From: Scenedesmus sp. ARA3
Lineage: Eukaryota; Chlorophyta; Chlorophyceae; Sphaeropleales; Scenedesmaceae
Assembly (NCBI GenBank): GCA_004335835.1
Contig: RWJK01001519.1
Span: forward strand, 24,607 to 88,606
Reading direction: 5' to 3'
Length of the DNA stretch: 64,000 bases
Positions 37,420 to 58,542 of the stretch are shown piece after piece (the stretch's first letter is position 1; each line of letters opens with the position of its first letter). The translations under genes and the position numbers were made by a program. Under the pieces are notes generated by a model that saw only the letters and a list, made by a program, of their open reading frames with translations, was not told the DNA's origin and made no database searches.

Positions 37420-39021
37420 GACAGCTGGGTTGCATTTGCTGCCGCAAACACGATATGATGGTGGTGCTGCTGTTCAGGTACGATGGTGCTGCTGCTGCAT
37501 GCCACGACCACTTTTGCTGCGGTTGCAGGTGCTGTTGCGGCTCAACAAGTGGCACGGGAGGGGGAGCATCACAACTGCCGACTAATGTCACTGCAACAGT
37601 GTGCCGCCAGGCATGCATTTGTGTGCAGCATTCATGCAGAGGAGCGCACTGTGAAGCAGCACAGTGTGCAGGCCCACCTGCATTCCAGTTCACGCCGCTT
37701 GCATTGGCCACATGCCTGTAGCCACGTACAAACCAGCAACAGCAGCAGCAGCAGCAGCACGAGCAGCAGTAAGCAAGCAGCTCCTACTGAGATAAAGGCT
37801 GCCATGTCGATTGTTCATGTGTCCAAAGTGATTGGTGGTTGCGTAGCAGCTGCCCCCGCATCTGCGGGAAGCAGACCTACTCTGCGCACCAACATGTACA
37901 GCATTGTCGGTACTCTTTATTGCCGTCTGCCGCCTGCTCTTGCATTGCAACTCCTCCACTGCTCTTTAACCAGAGCGCACACCATGCGCCGCCAATGCTG
38001 CTGCTGCTGCTGCTGCTTCACAGGTGCTGCTGCCGCTGCTGCTGCTGCCATTTCCCACAGAGCCACACTCACAGCACAGTGAGGTAGGGGAAGCAGATGA
38101 GTCACGACAATGCTGTGCATGCTGCTGTATTGCATCCACTTCACTTGCTGCTGCTGCTGCTTCCACAGAGCCGCACTCACAGCGCGGTGAGGTAGGGGAA
38201 GCAGACCTGCCACAGCAATGCTGTGTATGCTGCTGCTGCTGTCCTTCACTGAACAATGACACAGCACACTCACAGCACGGTGAGGTAGGGGAAGCAGATG
38301 AGCCAGGCCAGCGTGCCGCACTTGCGCGGCACCAGCCACATCACCAGGTAGGTGGCAAGGCTGGTGATGACGCCATGCACCACGTGGCTGCCAAAGGGGT
38401 AATACACTAGCGCAAGGCCCACCACTGCGGCAAACAGGTTGCGCGCTGCAGCAACAGAGCGATGTGGCGACAGACAGACAGGGAACGAGACATACAGCAG
38501 CAGAAGAAGGGAAGGTGGAAAGAGTGCAGAGCGGGAGGCAGTCAGAAAGAGGGAGCGTTGTGTGTGGTGTGTGCACGCTGTATGGTGATGCAACTGGCCT
38601 TGCAGTTGCATGGCGATAGGCCAGGTCGCTGATCGCCTGCTGTACATGCAACAGCGTGCTGTGGCCTCTACAAAAGCTGTACTGCTAGCGTACAGCAATA
38701 ACACACAACAGTCACCTGATATTCTCGGCAGTTCATGCAAGTAAGCACCTTCACAGGCCCTGTACTGCTGTGGATGTGTTTGAAAACACGGCTACATGAC
38801 GGCAGCAGCACAACACGCTTGCAGGACTGCCACGGCTGCTGTGCTGCCCTCGCACCTGCAGGGTTGCGGATCCACCTGACGAGCATGCCTGACAGCACTG
38901 CTGCTATGAATGCAAACGCAAAGCGGGTTAGGTCCAGGGTCAGGCCTGTGAACTGCATGAAGTCTCTTTCAAACTGCATGACAGGTATCAGGTTGCTGGA
39001 CAGGCTGAAGAGGGCCTTCAT
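33840..39021 (-). CDS. MBOAT lysophospholipid acyltransferase (LPLAT/LPCAT type)
   Basis: Nine exons, 5' to 3': 38856-39021, 38274-38445, 37788-37849, 37280-37374, 36696-36893, 36372-36506, 35658-35911, 34703-34824, 33840-34330. They sum to 1,695 nt (564 residues) with every phase agreeing. Several hydrophobic membrane spans are visible, for example ALVYYPFGSHVVHGVITSL and FYLTMEKVWNFRLLATPWY. Family signatures include LDFTGGQMVLTLKLIS, FGNLLAGPVIEFRDYQMW, the active-site Asn block YWNTTTGTFLRR (Asn about 352) and the His block SGVWHGLYPGYIMFF (His about 390). These match plant LPLAT1/2 and yeast Ale1-type enzymes, which re-acylate lysophospholipids in the ER during membrane and oil lipid editing. 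The C-terminus ends in an Ala/Gly/Asp-rich tail. An in-frame ATG at 39042 is an alternative start. Almost every intron carries decoy copies of an exon border. Confidence 0.93.
34405..34465 (-). repeat. Decoy copy of the last LPLAT exon's acceptor border
   Basis: GTGCTGTGCGCAAAGAGCAC followed by GGCGCTGC occurs at the real border (34302-34330) and again about 120 bp into the intron. Confidence 0.9.
35013..35556 (-). repeat. Five decoy copies of the LPLAT catalytic-Asn exon border
   Basis: The real 3' border of exon 35658-35911 (CCCACCTGCGCAGGAAGGTG, then GGTGGTGTTCCAGTACTG on the plus strand) is repeated at about 35015, 35135, 35253, 35371 and 35505. The spacing is about 120 bp for the first four and 134 and 154 bp for the rest. 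Each copy keeps a donor GT and a CAG just before TACTGG, so each could act as a 35-nt cassette exon coding YWNTTTGTFLR. Since 35 is not a multiple of three, inclusion would shift the frame. Confidence 0.95.
36006..36290 (-). repeat. Decoy LPLAT exon borders around 36.0-36.3 kb
   Basis: Positions 36006-36050 copy the acceptor border of exon 35658-35911 (GCGGTAGGTGGTGCCCACAA). Positions 36110-36145 and 36240-36285 copy the donor border of exon 36372-36506 (GTGACCAGCTTGACCAGCAG). Confidence 0.9.
37005..37082 (-). repeat. Decoy LPLAT acceptor plus (CAG)n
   Basis: TTGGACAGCTCCTGCAG at 37011-37027 duplicates the acceptor border of exon 36696-36893. It is followed by about 17 CAG triplets. The real border at 36883-36899 is followed by a shorter CAG run. 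Confidence 0.9.
38068..38205 (-). repeat. Two decoy copies of the LPLAT exon 2 donor border
   Basis: ACTCACAGCACGGTGAGGTA with trailing GGGGAAGCAGA occurs at the real border (38268-38300) and, slightly changed, at 38073-38098 and 38171-38204. Confidence 0.92.
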
Positions 39022-40354
39022 CTTGACTAACTGCCTCTGCAATTGCCAAACTAGGGCTGCTAGCTAGTCAACGGATGAGCTGTGGGTGATCTAGCTTTGC
39101 TGTTGATTTTGCTGCACCATCAAGAGGCTCAAGAGCAGCAGCAGTAGTCAATTCAGTTGGCCCCCGCGCATGTGCGATCAGGGACAGCCGGACACGTCGA
39201 TCGCCTCTGCTGTTGTTTGTTTTTGACCTGAAAGCAGCAAAGCTCAGCGAAACGTTTGAATGCACACGCTTCAGCTGCTGCTGCCAGCTTGCAAGGCGTA
39301 TTGATGACGAGATAGGGCAACCAGGCAACGTGGTCACACGTCGAAAAGCAAACAAATGTCGATTGCAAAAAGCAAGGTGTGATGCCTGTCAGGAAGCCGC
39401 TGTTGGGCCGTTACGTGTGCAGTTGTTACCCACGCAAGGGGTTAAGGCTCTGTTGTTGCTGTCTGAATAGAAGCTTTTCTCAGCATCTGTTGCACTCTGA
39501 CAGCGTTTACTGCACTTTCAGGTCACGTACGACCAGCAGTGGTGCTGGGCAAAGTGTTCTTCACACTGCAGCACTTCATGGCAGCTGTGCAGTGCCTGCA
39601 GCATGCTCTCCCAGGGCATGGTCGTCATGTGCGAACCAATCCGGTAGATGTGTTGCTGAGCCCATTGGATCAACTTTACGAGGCTGTCAGTGGTCCTGCT
39701 GTCATTTGTTGCCCCAGGATGGTGCCAGGCCCTGCCTCAGGGCCTGAGTGAGGGCTTGCTTCCAATGGGAGCTCTCATCTCATCAGCAGCGTGCCCTGCC
39801 AGTCGTGAGGAGGATTTACGTTGTTGATCAACCACTGTGGTCGAATACTCGACTCAGTTTCTGCGTTTAACCTGGTATCCAAGATGCGACATCTGGCTCT
39901 GGTCAGCCAATGTTTCTAGTTGCAGGCTGGCACGCAGTACGTGTCATACACCGCTTATACCAAAATGAAATAGTTTTGATTTGAAATATTCAGAGTTGCG
40001 CAGTCAAAGTCATAGGCAATAAGCATCCAGGCATGCTTGGGGGCCTTGTGCTGGGAACGTCTTGTCAGACTCACCCTCAGGGCTAGATATTGTCACAAGA
40101 GGTTCAATGCCCAAGCAGTGCTTCATTGAGTACAGTTTCATGACTCTCCTGTTTTCAAATGCACAGTAGTACCACCCGTGTATCGCTCGCAGACTGAACG
40201 TCGCAGTTCAAAACCTGCTCTAGCTTGCTGTAGCTCATAGCTTGTGCTTGCTCTCCATACACGCACTACAACATATGAACTGATCAGAGCTGTTTCGTGC
40301 GCGACTGGCGTAAGCAGCTGCGCGTGCAGCAGCAGCAGCAGTAGCAGCAGCAGC
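39022..40354. promoter_or_regulatory. Divergent intergenic region, LPLAT / DDX42
   Basis: This is 1.3 kb between two opposite start codons and should contain both promoters. A 95-codon minus-strand ORF (39068-39355) begins MFAFRRVTTLPGC, is Arg/Ser-rich and could be a small transit-peptide-bearing protein or an upstream ORF. Nothing else supports it. No other structure was seen. Confidence 0.4.
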
Positions 40355-49652
<9,298 letters not shown>

Positions 49653-49731
49653 ACGGCCGGCAATGTGTGCACGAGCGGGCCTGTTCCTGGCTTCTGTGAT
49701 GGGAAAGGTTTCTCGTGCAGCCATCCTTGTG

Positions 49732-49805
49732 TGTAATGCTTGCAATGAGGTATTGCAAAGTGAGCTTCGTCCCTCCGGGGGAGCAGTTGGACTCTTGCTG
49801 TGTAA
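49732..49805 (+). terminator. Candidate poly(A) signals of DDX42 (TGTAA)
   Basis: TGTAA occurs at 49732-49736 and again at 49801-49805, 80 and 150 bp after the stop. Chlorophyte algae commonly use UGUAA as the polyadenylation signal. The coordinates cover both sites. Confidence 0.5.
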
Positions 49806-52422
49806 TGCTTGATTAGAAGTGAGGTGGCAAAGCAGCTATTTTTCGTATAAAGAGTTACAGCCGCTATACTACAGGCTGCAGTGCATGCAGGTCAGACATT
49901 ACAAGCAAGCATAATGCAACATAATGAGCACGCCGTGCTCAAACCCAGCCCCCGGCGGCTTCAAATATCACTTATGGATGTTACACAGAACAATGTATCG
50001 CCCAACAACTATCGCCGCCTCCGATCATTTGACCTTGAGATCTAGCTGCGCTGCAACAGATCGCGTTTCGTCACCAAAAAGAACGTCAGCAGCAGCATGC
50101 TGCGCCCACGCGTGACAACAGAGCATGATCCTTATGCAGTCTTGCCAGCAGCAGCTGCCAACCGCTTCCAAACGTTAGGCTGGTAGCGGCTACAAAGCTA
50201 GCTACCCAGCCAGCCATTGAACATGCTGTGCGCTGTTGCTTCCTCAGCTGCTACAGCAGCATTCCACACTGCCAGACACCGCCTGCAGGTCATGAATCCT
50301 AGGAGGCCTGTCCTCATGTGCTGCAGCATATGCTGCATGTGCACGTGCCGCATGCGGCACAGCTTGTTGCCGGCTACGATCGTAAAGATATGCCAGGGGC
50401 AAAGGGAGGAAGCGCAGCGCTGTACAACACAGCTGGCTTATTCTTCCACACAATGCAGCAAGTCACACGCACATCATCACACGCATCACGATGCCACCGC
50501 ACGACCATGAGCTGTCAGGACATGTCCATACCATCCAAGGATTACCAGGCCTTGCTATTGCGAGCTACCATGCACATCCAGACAGCAGCACTGCAGCGAC
50601 AGCAACAGCTGGCTGCAGGAGAACACTGCAAGCCACTCACACGAGGCAGTCAACCTGCCTCCTGGGCTTAGCTACGGTCAGTGCTTGCCAACACCAGCCA
50701 ATGGTATGCACACCCACGCCCACGCCACGCGGGTGTACTTGCAACCTGCCTGCACAACAATGACCGGCACACACGGGTGTGCGGCCCGCCACTTACTTAG
50801 GTATGCAGTACGCATGCAGGCACACAAGCAGGCACACATGTATGTAACACCTATGTGAAACCTAAGCAACCTACAGAACATGTACATGACACAACTCGAT
50901 AAATATCAACAGACACGCCGCAGCCATGTGAGCAGCCTCTAGAGCCACATCAGGCGCTCGGCAAACCGACGGGCTGCCTTAGCAACAAGCACGCAACCAG
51001 GCCCGAACCTCAACAGCATGAACAGAAGAACCCAAAGCACTGTAGCCTTGCTCTGGGCTGACACAGCCTGAAGTTATGCCAGCAGGAGGCAGTACAGGCT
51101 GCATGTTGACCAATCTTCTGCCCAACTGTGGAGCTCTCGGGCTCAACACCCACGCACACTCGGCAGGAAACCGCACAAAGAGCAGGCATGCATACCGGCA
51201 GAGGTACGAATACACACGCCTGCCATGAAGCAATGCAGCCATTGGCCTTGCGGCACTGAGACAGCTGCACACACGCAGACCAGCAGTCTCATGCCAAACA
51301 GCCATGGAGGCTACTGCTCAGCGTCAGCTGCAAGGAACCACCCTTTCAAGCCAGTTGTGAGCCCTCGTTACATACATACGTATGCACTAGCAGCATACCG
51401 CTAGACAGAAAACACCCCTCGCCGCGACCAGCCGTGACTCGCAACCCACACACATCCATACACATGTAACAACGTGCATACATGCATGCATGCATACTTA
51501 GATACATACCTCATGAGACGCTGTATGCTTGCGGTCTATCTCGCCACAAAGCATCACCGCTGCCTCGATGAGCTGCAACTCCTGCGCCGCCACGTTCAAA
51601 CCTCAAAACCCCACCGCACACTACGCCGCTGAACCCCGCAGTTCGACCGAGCATTCATTTGTGGTTTGAGCCGCCCCCGCCCTAGAGCCCCTCGCGTCCC
51701 CATCCTTGACGCTGTCAACCTGCATTCTGCCAACGTATCTGTCAGGAACGTATCTGTCAGGAAGCAAGAGACCCAAACACCGGCTAGCCACAACGACTGC
51801 CATGTGAACCGACGAGAAAGAACGCCGTGTGCAGCATAGCGCCACATGCTCAGCCACCACTGTCAATAACTACACACAGACATAGCATGTGGCCACTTTC
51901 TTCCCGCTTCTTCTGGTTTGAACGGGCAGCCTCACTGGGCCTACGTTCCCCGCCAGTCTCAAACAAGACTCGCTGCCACAAAGCCGCTCCAGCTGCTAGC
52001 AACAGCCAACACTGTCAACACTGCAGCACCACCAAACACATGTTTTGGACCCCTGTTGCAACACCAGACATACCCCACCCCCTTGGCAGCAGTGGCTCTA
52101 ACACCGCACCACTGCAAGCCCTGCCGCACTAAAAACCCCACCCCCAGCCCCCTAGCCGTGCAACTGCTTGCACATTTCCAAACACGCCATACCCAGCTGT
52201 CTTCTTTGCAGCACAGCACAGGCATAGCCGCAGCATTTGCAACGCTAGCTGGTGCGCTGCCACTGCCTCGGTGGAATTGCGCACAGAAAGTGTCGCCGCA
52301 TCGCATCTAACAACCCTGCCTCCTACCAGCTAGATTTTTAACCACACATCAACAGCATGCGTTCCCGCACCCTCTAAAGCAGCAGCAGCAGCAGCAGCAG
52401 CACACCACTGTTCCTGCAGTGC
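49806..52422. other. Gene-poor stretch between DDX42 and the FAD monooxygenase
   Basis: No ORF here has coding character. A (TGCA)n-like palindromic run occurs at about 51479-51500. The two genes are convergent across this interval, so it should contain both 3' UTRs. Confidence 0.5.
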
Positions 52423-54455
52423 TCAACACTCCTCGGTCCCTTGCAGCCTGTTGCCGGCAGCAGCAGCAGCGCGGCACAGCGCCACACTCTGCGGCACGCG
52501 CTGCAAGCTCCACGCATGCAGCGCCCGATCCACCGAAAACTTGGCTGCCTTGAGTGTGTCTGCAAGCGACACTGCATCCTGCAGGGCCTTATCCACGCTG
52601 CTGCTGCCGTGCGGCCGTGCCACGCAGCCGGCCTCTCCGGCAAATGCAACACGGCCCAAAGCATGGCAGGGCAATGCCATGTCACTAACTGCTGCCACTC
52701 CCATGCAGCGTGTGCTGCTCGCCACGAGTTCGGCAAGCGGCTGCGGCAGCGCCTCTGCTGCTGCTGCGGCCACTGCATCTGCGACGGCAGGGCTGAGGGT
52801 GCGGCAGCAGGACAGAAGGACAGACACAGCAGGGAGCAGCAGCGCGTGAAGTCAGCAACGGTAGCGGAAGAGAAGAGCGCTGCCAGGCGAGGCTCGTACT
52901 GCTGAATGCTTAACATGCACAACTGAGTGTGAAAACAGCAGACACATCAGCTTGGCGTCGTGCAACACGTACCAGCTGCCTGCTGTGTGCAGCTCTGCTG
53001 CTCTTCACCCAACAACAACTTCTTCCAAGCAAAGGAAAAGCACACACGTAAGCAACGAGAAAGGAGAGCGCGCAGGCACCCATGTGTGCGTCAACGCAGC
53101 TCGTCACATGTGTATCAATAGAGCTGAATGTGTAGTAACAATGCACAGCAATGCAGCTTCAGGAGCTGCGCCAGTGGCAGTCTCACCTCAGCCTGCCCAC
53201 AGGCACACATAGGGCAGGAGAGAGATAAGGGGCAAGCATCCAAGTGTATCAATAACGCAGCCGGAGCTGCGCCGGCCACCTCACCTCAGCCTTCCCACAG
53301 GCACAAAAAAGGCAGGAGAAAAGATAAGGGGCAGGTATCCAAGTGTATCAATCAAGCTGCAGCTGTATCTGTGCCAGTGGCAGTCTCACCTCAGCCTGCC
53401 CACAGGCACTGCGTGCGGGTACACCCTGAGCCCCGCATCCAGCAGCAGCCCCGGCAGCTCCTCAGCAGCCTGGTTGTTGAACCACGTCCACGCCAGCGGC
53501 TGGCCCTCGCCGGCGGCTGCGCTGCTGCTGCTGCTGCACGGCAGCGGGTGCACCAGCATGTGCAGGTTTGCGCCCTGCAACGCAACCACAGCAGCAGCAG
53601 GTGGACAATGCAAGCTCTGTCAGCGCCGGAACAAGGTGGGTGCAGGTTTGGAGCACGTATGGAGAAGCATACATGCCTCGCAGCGCAACAGTTGCAGCCT
53701 TCAACTGCGTACAGCTGCCATGCTGCCAGGAAGGGGTTGGGCACATGCCATGCATGTAGACAGAACACCGTACTGCTCACCTTGCAGATAGATAGATAGA
53801 GGGGTTACATGGTGTGTTCATGCAGCAAACGCCACCATAGACACCTGGTAAAATAGGATGCTCACCTTGTACAGCGTGCCCTTGTCTGCCAGGTGGTGCT
53901 GCACCTCAGCTGACAGGCTGTCCAATGCAGCCACGCCGCGCCATGCCAGATAGCCAGCATACGCAGGCTGGCAGTTGGGCAGCAGCTGCTGGCGCACGCT
54001 CGACGTCACTCTACAGCAGGCAGCACAGCATGCAGCGTGTCAGTTGCAAGTGCAGCAATGCAATGCCCGCTCACGGACGATGCCAGCAAGCTGGTGGCTG
54101 CCATCTGCCACGCGATGTATATGGCATGTGAAGGGCTTGGGAGCTGATGCTTCAATGAAAGCACCACACACATGCCCGGCTGACCCACAGCACAGATGCT
54201 GCAGGTGCAACGCTCAGTGCTGCTCCTCCTCCTCATACTATGTCTCCTTCTCCACCAGTACGCAGCAGCAGCAGCAGCAGCAGCAGCCTTCTCACCCGTC
54301 AGCCGCCACCAGCAGGTGCCCTGCAATGCGCTCTCCGCTGTCCAGCTGCAGCACCACCACGTCAGGGTGGCTGGCATCCACCAGGGTCACTTTGGATGCT
54401 GCGTGGTAGTTGTCCTGGGGGAAGCACTCCAGCAGCGCGCTGTCGGCCACAAAAC

Positions 54456-54513
<58 letters not shown>

Positions 54514-56043
54514 TGGTTCAGATCACGCCTGTCGCCTGAGAGCTTTTCATGCCAACACATGCAGTGGTGCATTCCTGCAGTTGCCTGTTGACTGTTCGGT
54601 TGGGGCAAGGGTGAAGGAGAGTGCTCTCAAGGACGGGAGGGTTGCAGCAGCAAGCACACCTCACTTGCTGCCAGAAAGAGCGCATTGAAGAACAAAGACT
54701 GCGTTTTGCCAGTGCAGTTGTGGTTCCACTGAATGCACTTGGGAGTGTGCTGCATCGGAACATGCAACTTACGTCATTGGCAGCGCATACACACGCACAA
54801 CAACAAATGGTGAACACGTGCAATGCTGCAAACACAAGGGCTGACGAGCTAGCCAGGTTATGCCTGGTTTCTGGGCGGTGCTGGCTCCAGCTACAGAACC
54901 CAACTGCAGCATGCATTGCTATGTGCCCTGACCTGATCTGAGCACTGCTGCTGCAGATCCACTGCTGCCACTGGCCACCAGCAACGCAACTGGCTGCAAC
55001 TTCTGGGAAGAAAAACACATATACACTTCTGTGTGGCTGCCATCCCTGCTGCTGCTGCTGCTGCTGCTGCTGCTCACAGGGGGTGCCCTTGATGCTGTTG
55101 CTGATGCTCAGATCTCGTACAGCTGCAGGCTGCTCATCTGATGCATCCACCACAGCCTGCATGTTGCTGTGGTATCACCATCACAAATGCATATGTCCAT
55201 GCACATGTTTGCGCTGCAGCATGTGCTGTGTGAGCACACCTGTGCAGAGCTTCATAGCTGATGTAGTCCTGCGAGCGGGAGTCCTGCAGCTGCACATCGC
55301 CATCGTCTGCCAGCACCTGCCTGCCTGCTGTACGCACACGCGTGCGGTCCTGCAAGGCACATTGGCATGCATCAAGCAGCAACCGGGTCAGTCTTGACTG
55401 TTCGCACAAGTGTACGATGCATGTGTCATGGAGGGCAGTGCGCAGTGTTGTACAATGCCTGAGCAATGCTGCTCGCCTGTGCTGGTTATGAGGCACGCAA
55501 ATGCGAATGCTGTAGCCAGCCAAGGGTTAATCAAGCGTAAACGGGAAAGCCAGGTGGCTTCCAGATGCCAAAGTGCTGCAGCATGTCTGTCCTGCCTGGT
55601 GGTGACACCACCAGGCCAAGTAAGCCTCGTCACGACGCTGCGTTTTGCTGCAAGTGCAAACCGGTAACGATACTGCATAGATACGTCGTGAAAACGTGCT
55701 GCTTTCGCAGGGGATCCGGCTGCGCGTTCGCGAGGAGTGACCTTCTGCTGCTCACCACTGCCACCTTGTGTGCTGCCAGGAACTTGTCCAGCTCCTCCGT
55801 GATAAGGTATGCAATCTCTCCTGACTGGCTAGGGCCTGGCGTCCCTCGCTGCTCGTAGATATGGCAGTCGACACCCAGCGCGCTCAAAGCAAGCCCGCAT
55901 AGCAGGCCGCAAAGGCCACCTCCGGCTACCAGCACTGTTGTGCTTGGAGCTTCACTAGGGTCTGGAGAAGCGCTCAGTTTACTAATAGAGGCTGGCGCCT
56001 CTCCGAGCGTGCTTACAGTGACTTCACTGCTGTCAGAGCTCAT
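52423..56043 (-). CDS. FAD-dependent aromatic monooxygenase, dihydroxypyridine-hydroxylase-like
   Basis: Six exons, 5' to 3': 55756-56043, 55240-55349, 54296-54439, 53866-54010, 53390-53574, 52423-52792. Total 1,242 nt, 413 residues, all phases consistent. An acidic Ser-rich leader of about 35 residues precedes the Rossmann motif VLVAGGGLCGLLCG (41-50). LQLDSGERIAGHLLVAADG is the family's DG motif. PAYAGYLAWRGV is typical of 2,6-dihydroxypyridine 3-hydroxylase-type enzymes. GEAGCVARPHGSSSVDKAL (343-361) stands where these proteins have GDAAxxxRPHxxxGxxKA. The family hydroxylates aromatic or heteroaromatic rings using NAD(P)H and O2. The usual Asp of the GD motif is Glu here. No targeting signal is obvious. 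It is divergent from the alpha/beta hydrolase gene. Confidence 0.88.
53165..53308 (-). repeat. Two decoy copies of the monooxygenase exon 5 donor border
   Basis: CAGTGGCAGTCTCACCTCAG then CCTGCCCACAGGCAC marks the real border (53374-53410). Copies occur at about 53171-53207 (nearly identical) and 53270-53305 (CCTTCCCACAGGCAC), each also followed by similar GGCAGGAGA-type sequence. Confidence 0.93.
54449..54512. repeat. (CAG)n tract upstream of a monooxygenase exon
   Basis: About 20 CAG triplets on the plus strand (CTG in the sense of the gene) lie about 17 bp before the acceptor at 54440. Confidence 0.95.
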
Positions 56044-56539
56044 TGCTGCGTCCGTTGCAAGACCGGTGACACGTGAAAATAATTGTGCAGAAGTGATCAG
56101 TCTACTGGTGGAAATAATTTAGAGTCACACCGCCGCTTCGGCAGGTGCCAAACAGCACAAGCAACTGCTAGCGACAGCCAGTCAACTCAGCAGGTGCAGC
56201 ACGCATGGACGCCAGGAACTACCAGCATCTGCCGGGTTACCAAAGAGTCCAAGGCTGGTCAACAGCCGAGCCCAAGGTACATGCGGGTTTATTCACTCGA
56301 ACAAAGAGGGTCCCAGACTAGTGACCAGCCAGCATGTGCTTGATCGCACAATGATTGTTCCATTTAAAAGCGTTAGTTGATAGCTGCTTGCTCCCCTTTC
56401 CTGTGACAAATTCCAACCTCCCAACAACAGCAACACCTGCCAGTCAGTGCTTTCACTGTAGTCTCGATCTCGCCGTCATAAATTCAATTTAAATACTTAT
56501 CTAATCAAACAGTGATACTGGCAACTGTTCATCAACACC
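56044..56539. promoter_or_regulatory. Divergent promoter, FAD monooxygenase / alpha-beta hydrolase
   Basis: This is 496 bp between opposite start codons, with an AT-richer patch near 56460-56520 close to the hydrolase start (AATTCAATTTAAATAC). No defined motif is assigned. The arrangement would allow co-regulation. Confidence 0.5.
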
Positions 56540-58542
56540 ATGCTGTCGAGCATACCAAGGAAGAACTTGCAGACGTCCTTCACAGGGGACCAGGACAGCC
56601 CAGCTTTCACGCGAAGAACACATGTTTTTAAGTCATGCGGAGTCAAGTGCGAGGGCTGGCTTTACCTCCCCAAGGGCGCACCACTGCCCCCTGTGGTGCT
56701 CATGGCTCATGGTGAGCTTATGATGCATGCCCTTGCATGTGCAGCATGGCATATCGGGCTGCTACCGCATATGAAAGTAGTATCAAGATTTCTTGACCAC
56801 CAGAAATGTGCACAGCACCACTGCACATGACTAATCCCAACCGCCCCAACCACCCCCCAGCAGCAGCTGCTAGCACCACCCTTGATTCCCCTTGCTGCGC
56901 CACACCAACTGCTTGCAGGAATGGGTGCGCAGAAGGACATGGGCCTGAGCTTCTACGCAGAGGCCTTTGCCAGTGGCGGCCTTGCAGCATTTGTGTTTGA
57001 CTACCGCAGCTTTGGCGGGTCAGATGGAGAGCCGCGCCAATGGGTGTCCCCCTCACGGCACGTCCAGGTAAGCACCTGGTACGCTCCTGCACTTTCAGTG
57101 ATTCACTGTCTGACTGGCAGCACATGCAACGTATGCCAGCTGCATGTCCAGCCACAGCACGCAGCAGGCAGCAGGAGAGTGACCTTGCGCCCTGTTCGCG
57201 GCGTGCTCAGACAGCGTGTCCCACTGCACTCCTGCTGCCAGTGCTACACGGCCGCAGGCTAGGTCAACATGCATCCACTGCCAGCTTGAGCAGCCCGTAA
57301 ACGAGTGCCAACCACACTGCATGCTCTGCGCTGCGCTGCTCTGCCTGCACACTGCTTGCAGGACTGGCATGCCGCGGTGCAGTATGTGCGCACGCAGCTC
57401 TCCGGCAGCGTGGACAGCAGCAGGCTGTGCCTGTGGGGCACCTCCTTTGCAGGAGGGCACGTGCTGGCAGTGGCACGCGACACGCCAGGCATCACCGCCA
57501 TTGTGTCACAGGTGTGCGGCTGGCAGCAGCAGCAGCAACAGCAGCAGGAGATGGTGGTGTGGTGCAGGTGTATCAGTGGCTTGCTGCTGTATGCTGCACC
57601 AGGCTGCACCTCTGCAGGGAGGAGCTGAGAACATCCATCTGCCAGTGCTATGTGTGCTGTTCAGCGCCCCGGCATGCATCCAGAGATACGTGCATCTTCG
57701 CAGCTGGGATCGGCTTGCAGAGCAACTAAGCTGCAAGGCGCTGGCACTGCACAGCTTGCAGCTGGAGCCTTGCCACGCTTTGCGCCTCTTTGCGTGCAGC
57801 CCAGCTTATCACTGTGTCACAACTCAGTGTCAGCCTGCACCCAGCTGTTCGCTTTGCATGCCTTCCAATCCGTTGACACCACAACGTGCACCTTCCACAA
57901 GGCTGCTGAATCTCAACTGCTGGTGTTAAAACAAACGTATCATTCTATCCTGTGCAGGTGCCGCACCTGGACGCGCGCGCAGCCACACTCATGTCCATCA
58001 AGAAGCGAGGCATCCCCAAGGCGCTGCTGTCGCTGGCACTGGGCGCAGCAGATGCAATTGGATCCCGCCTTGGGCTGCCCCCGCTGTACCTGCCGCTGGT
58101 CGGGCCGGAGCGCAGCCTGGCAATCATGCAGCTGAGTGAGTTTGAGACCAAGGAGTACTTCTCAAAGCACCCGAGCGTCTACCAAGGCGGCTGGCAGAAC
58201 AAGGCGCGCGCCGCACTCGTGTGGGAGCTGTTTGCGCGTAAGTACAGCCCCATCCGCAGCGTACCGGATCTCTCCTGCCCCATTCAGTTTGTCGCAGCGA
58301 CAGAGGACGTGCTGTGTCCTGTGGACCAGGTGCTGAAGGCGGTGCGGCTGGCGAAGCACGGTGTGCTGCTGTCGCGGCAGTGCACACACTTTGAGCTGTA
58401 CAGGGGCAAGCTGTTTGAGGGGCTGGTTGCGGAGCAGGTGGCTTTCCTGAGGCAGCACACTGGGCTGGTGAAGGCTGCTGCAGCTGACATGGCACCTGAG
58501 GGGGTCAGTGATGCAGCGGGCTTCCAGGATCAGGACCGGTGA
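56540..58542 (+). CDS. Alpha/beta hydrolase (serine hydrolase)
   Basis: Four exons: 56540-56711, 56919-57067, 57362-57511, 57958-58542. Total 1,056 nt, 351 residues, all phases consistent. LYLPKGAPLPPVVLMAHG forms the first strands and oxyanion region. FVFDYRSFGGSDGEPRQW follows. The nucleophile elbow is LWGTSFAGGHVL (Ser about 135). The acid is in FVAATEDVLCPVDQ (Asp about 274) and the base in QCTHFELY (His about 301), completing a Ser-Asp-His triad. The closest general match is the S15/S33-like alpha/beta hydrolases annotated as peptidases or esterases; the substrate is unknown. No signal peptide is visible. It is unusual among genes here in that its introns show no decoy exon borders. Confidence 0.9.

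Noticed and set aside
49924..52310. Several 60-130-codon ORFs on both strands
   Set aside because: No domain, no consistent splice borders, overlapping in several frames; treated as non-coding.
55078..55166. Extra exon of the monooxygenase (coding AVVDASDEQPAAVRD)
   Set aside because: It breaks the phase to the next exon, whereas joining 55240 directly to 54439 gives the family-like YEALHSALLECFPQDNYH and a model that closes in frame.
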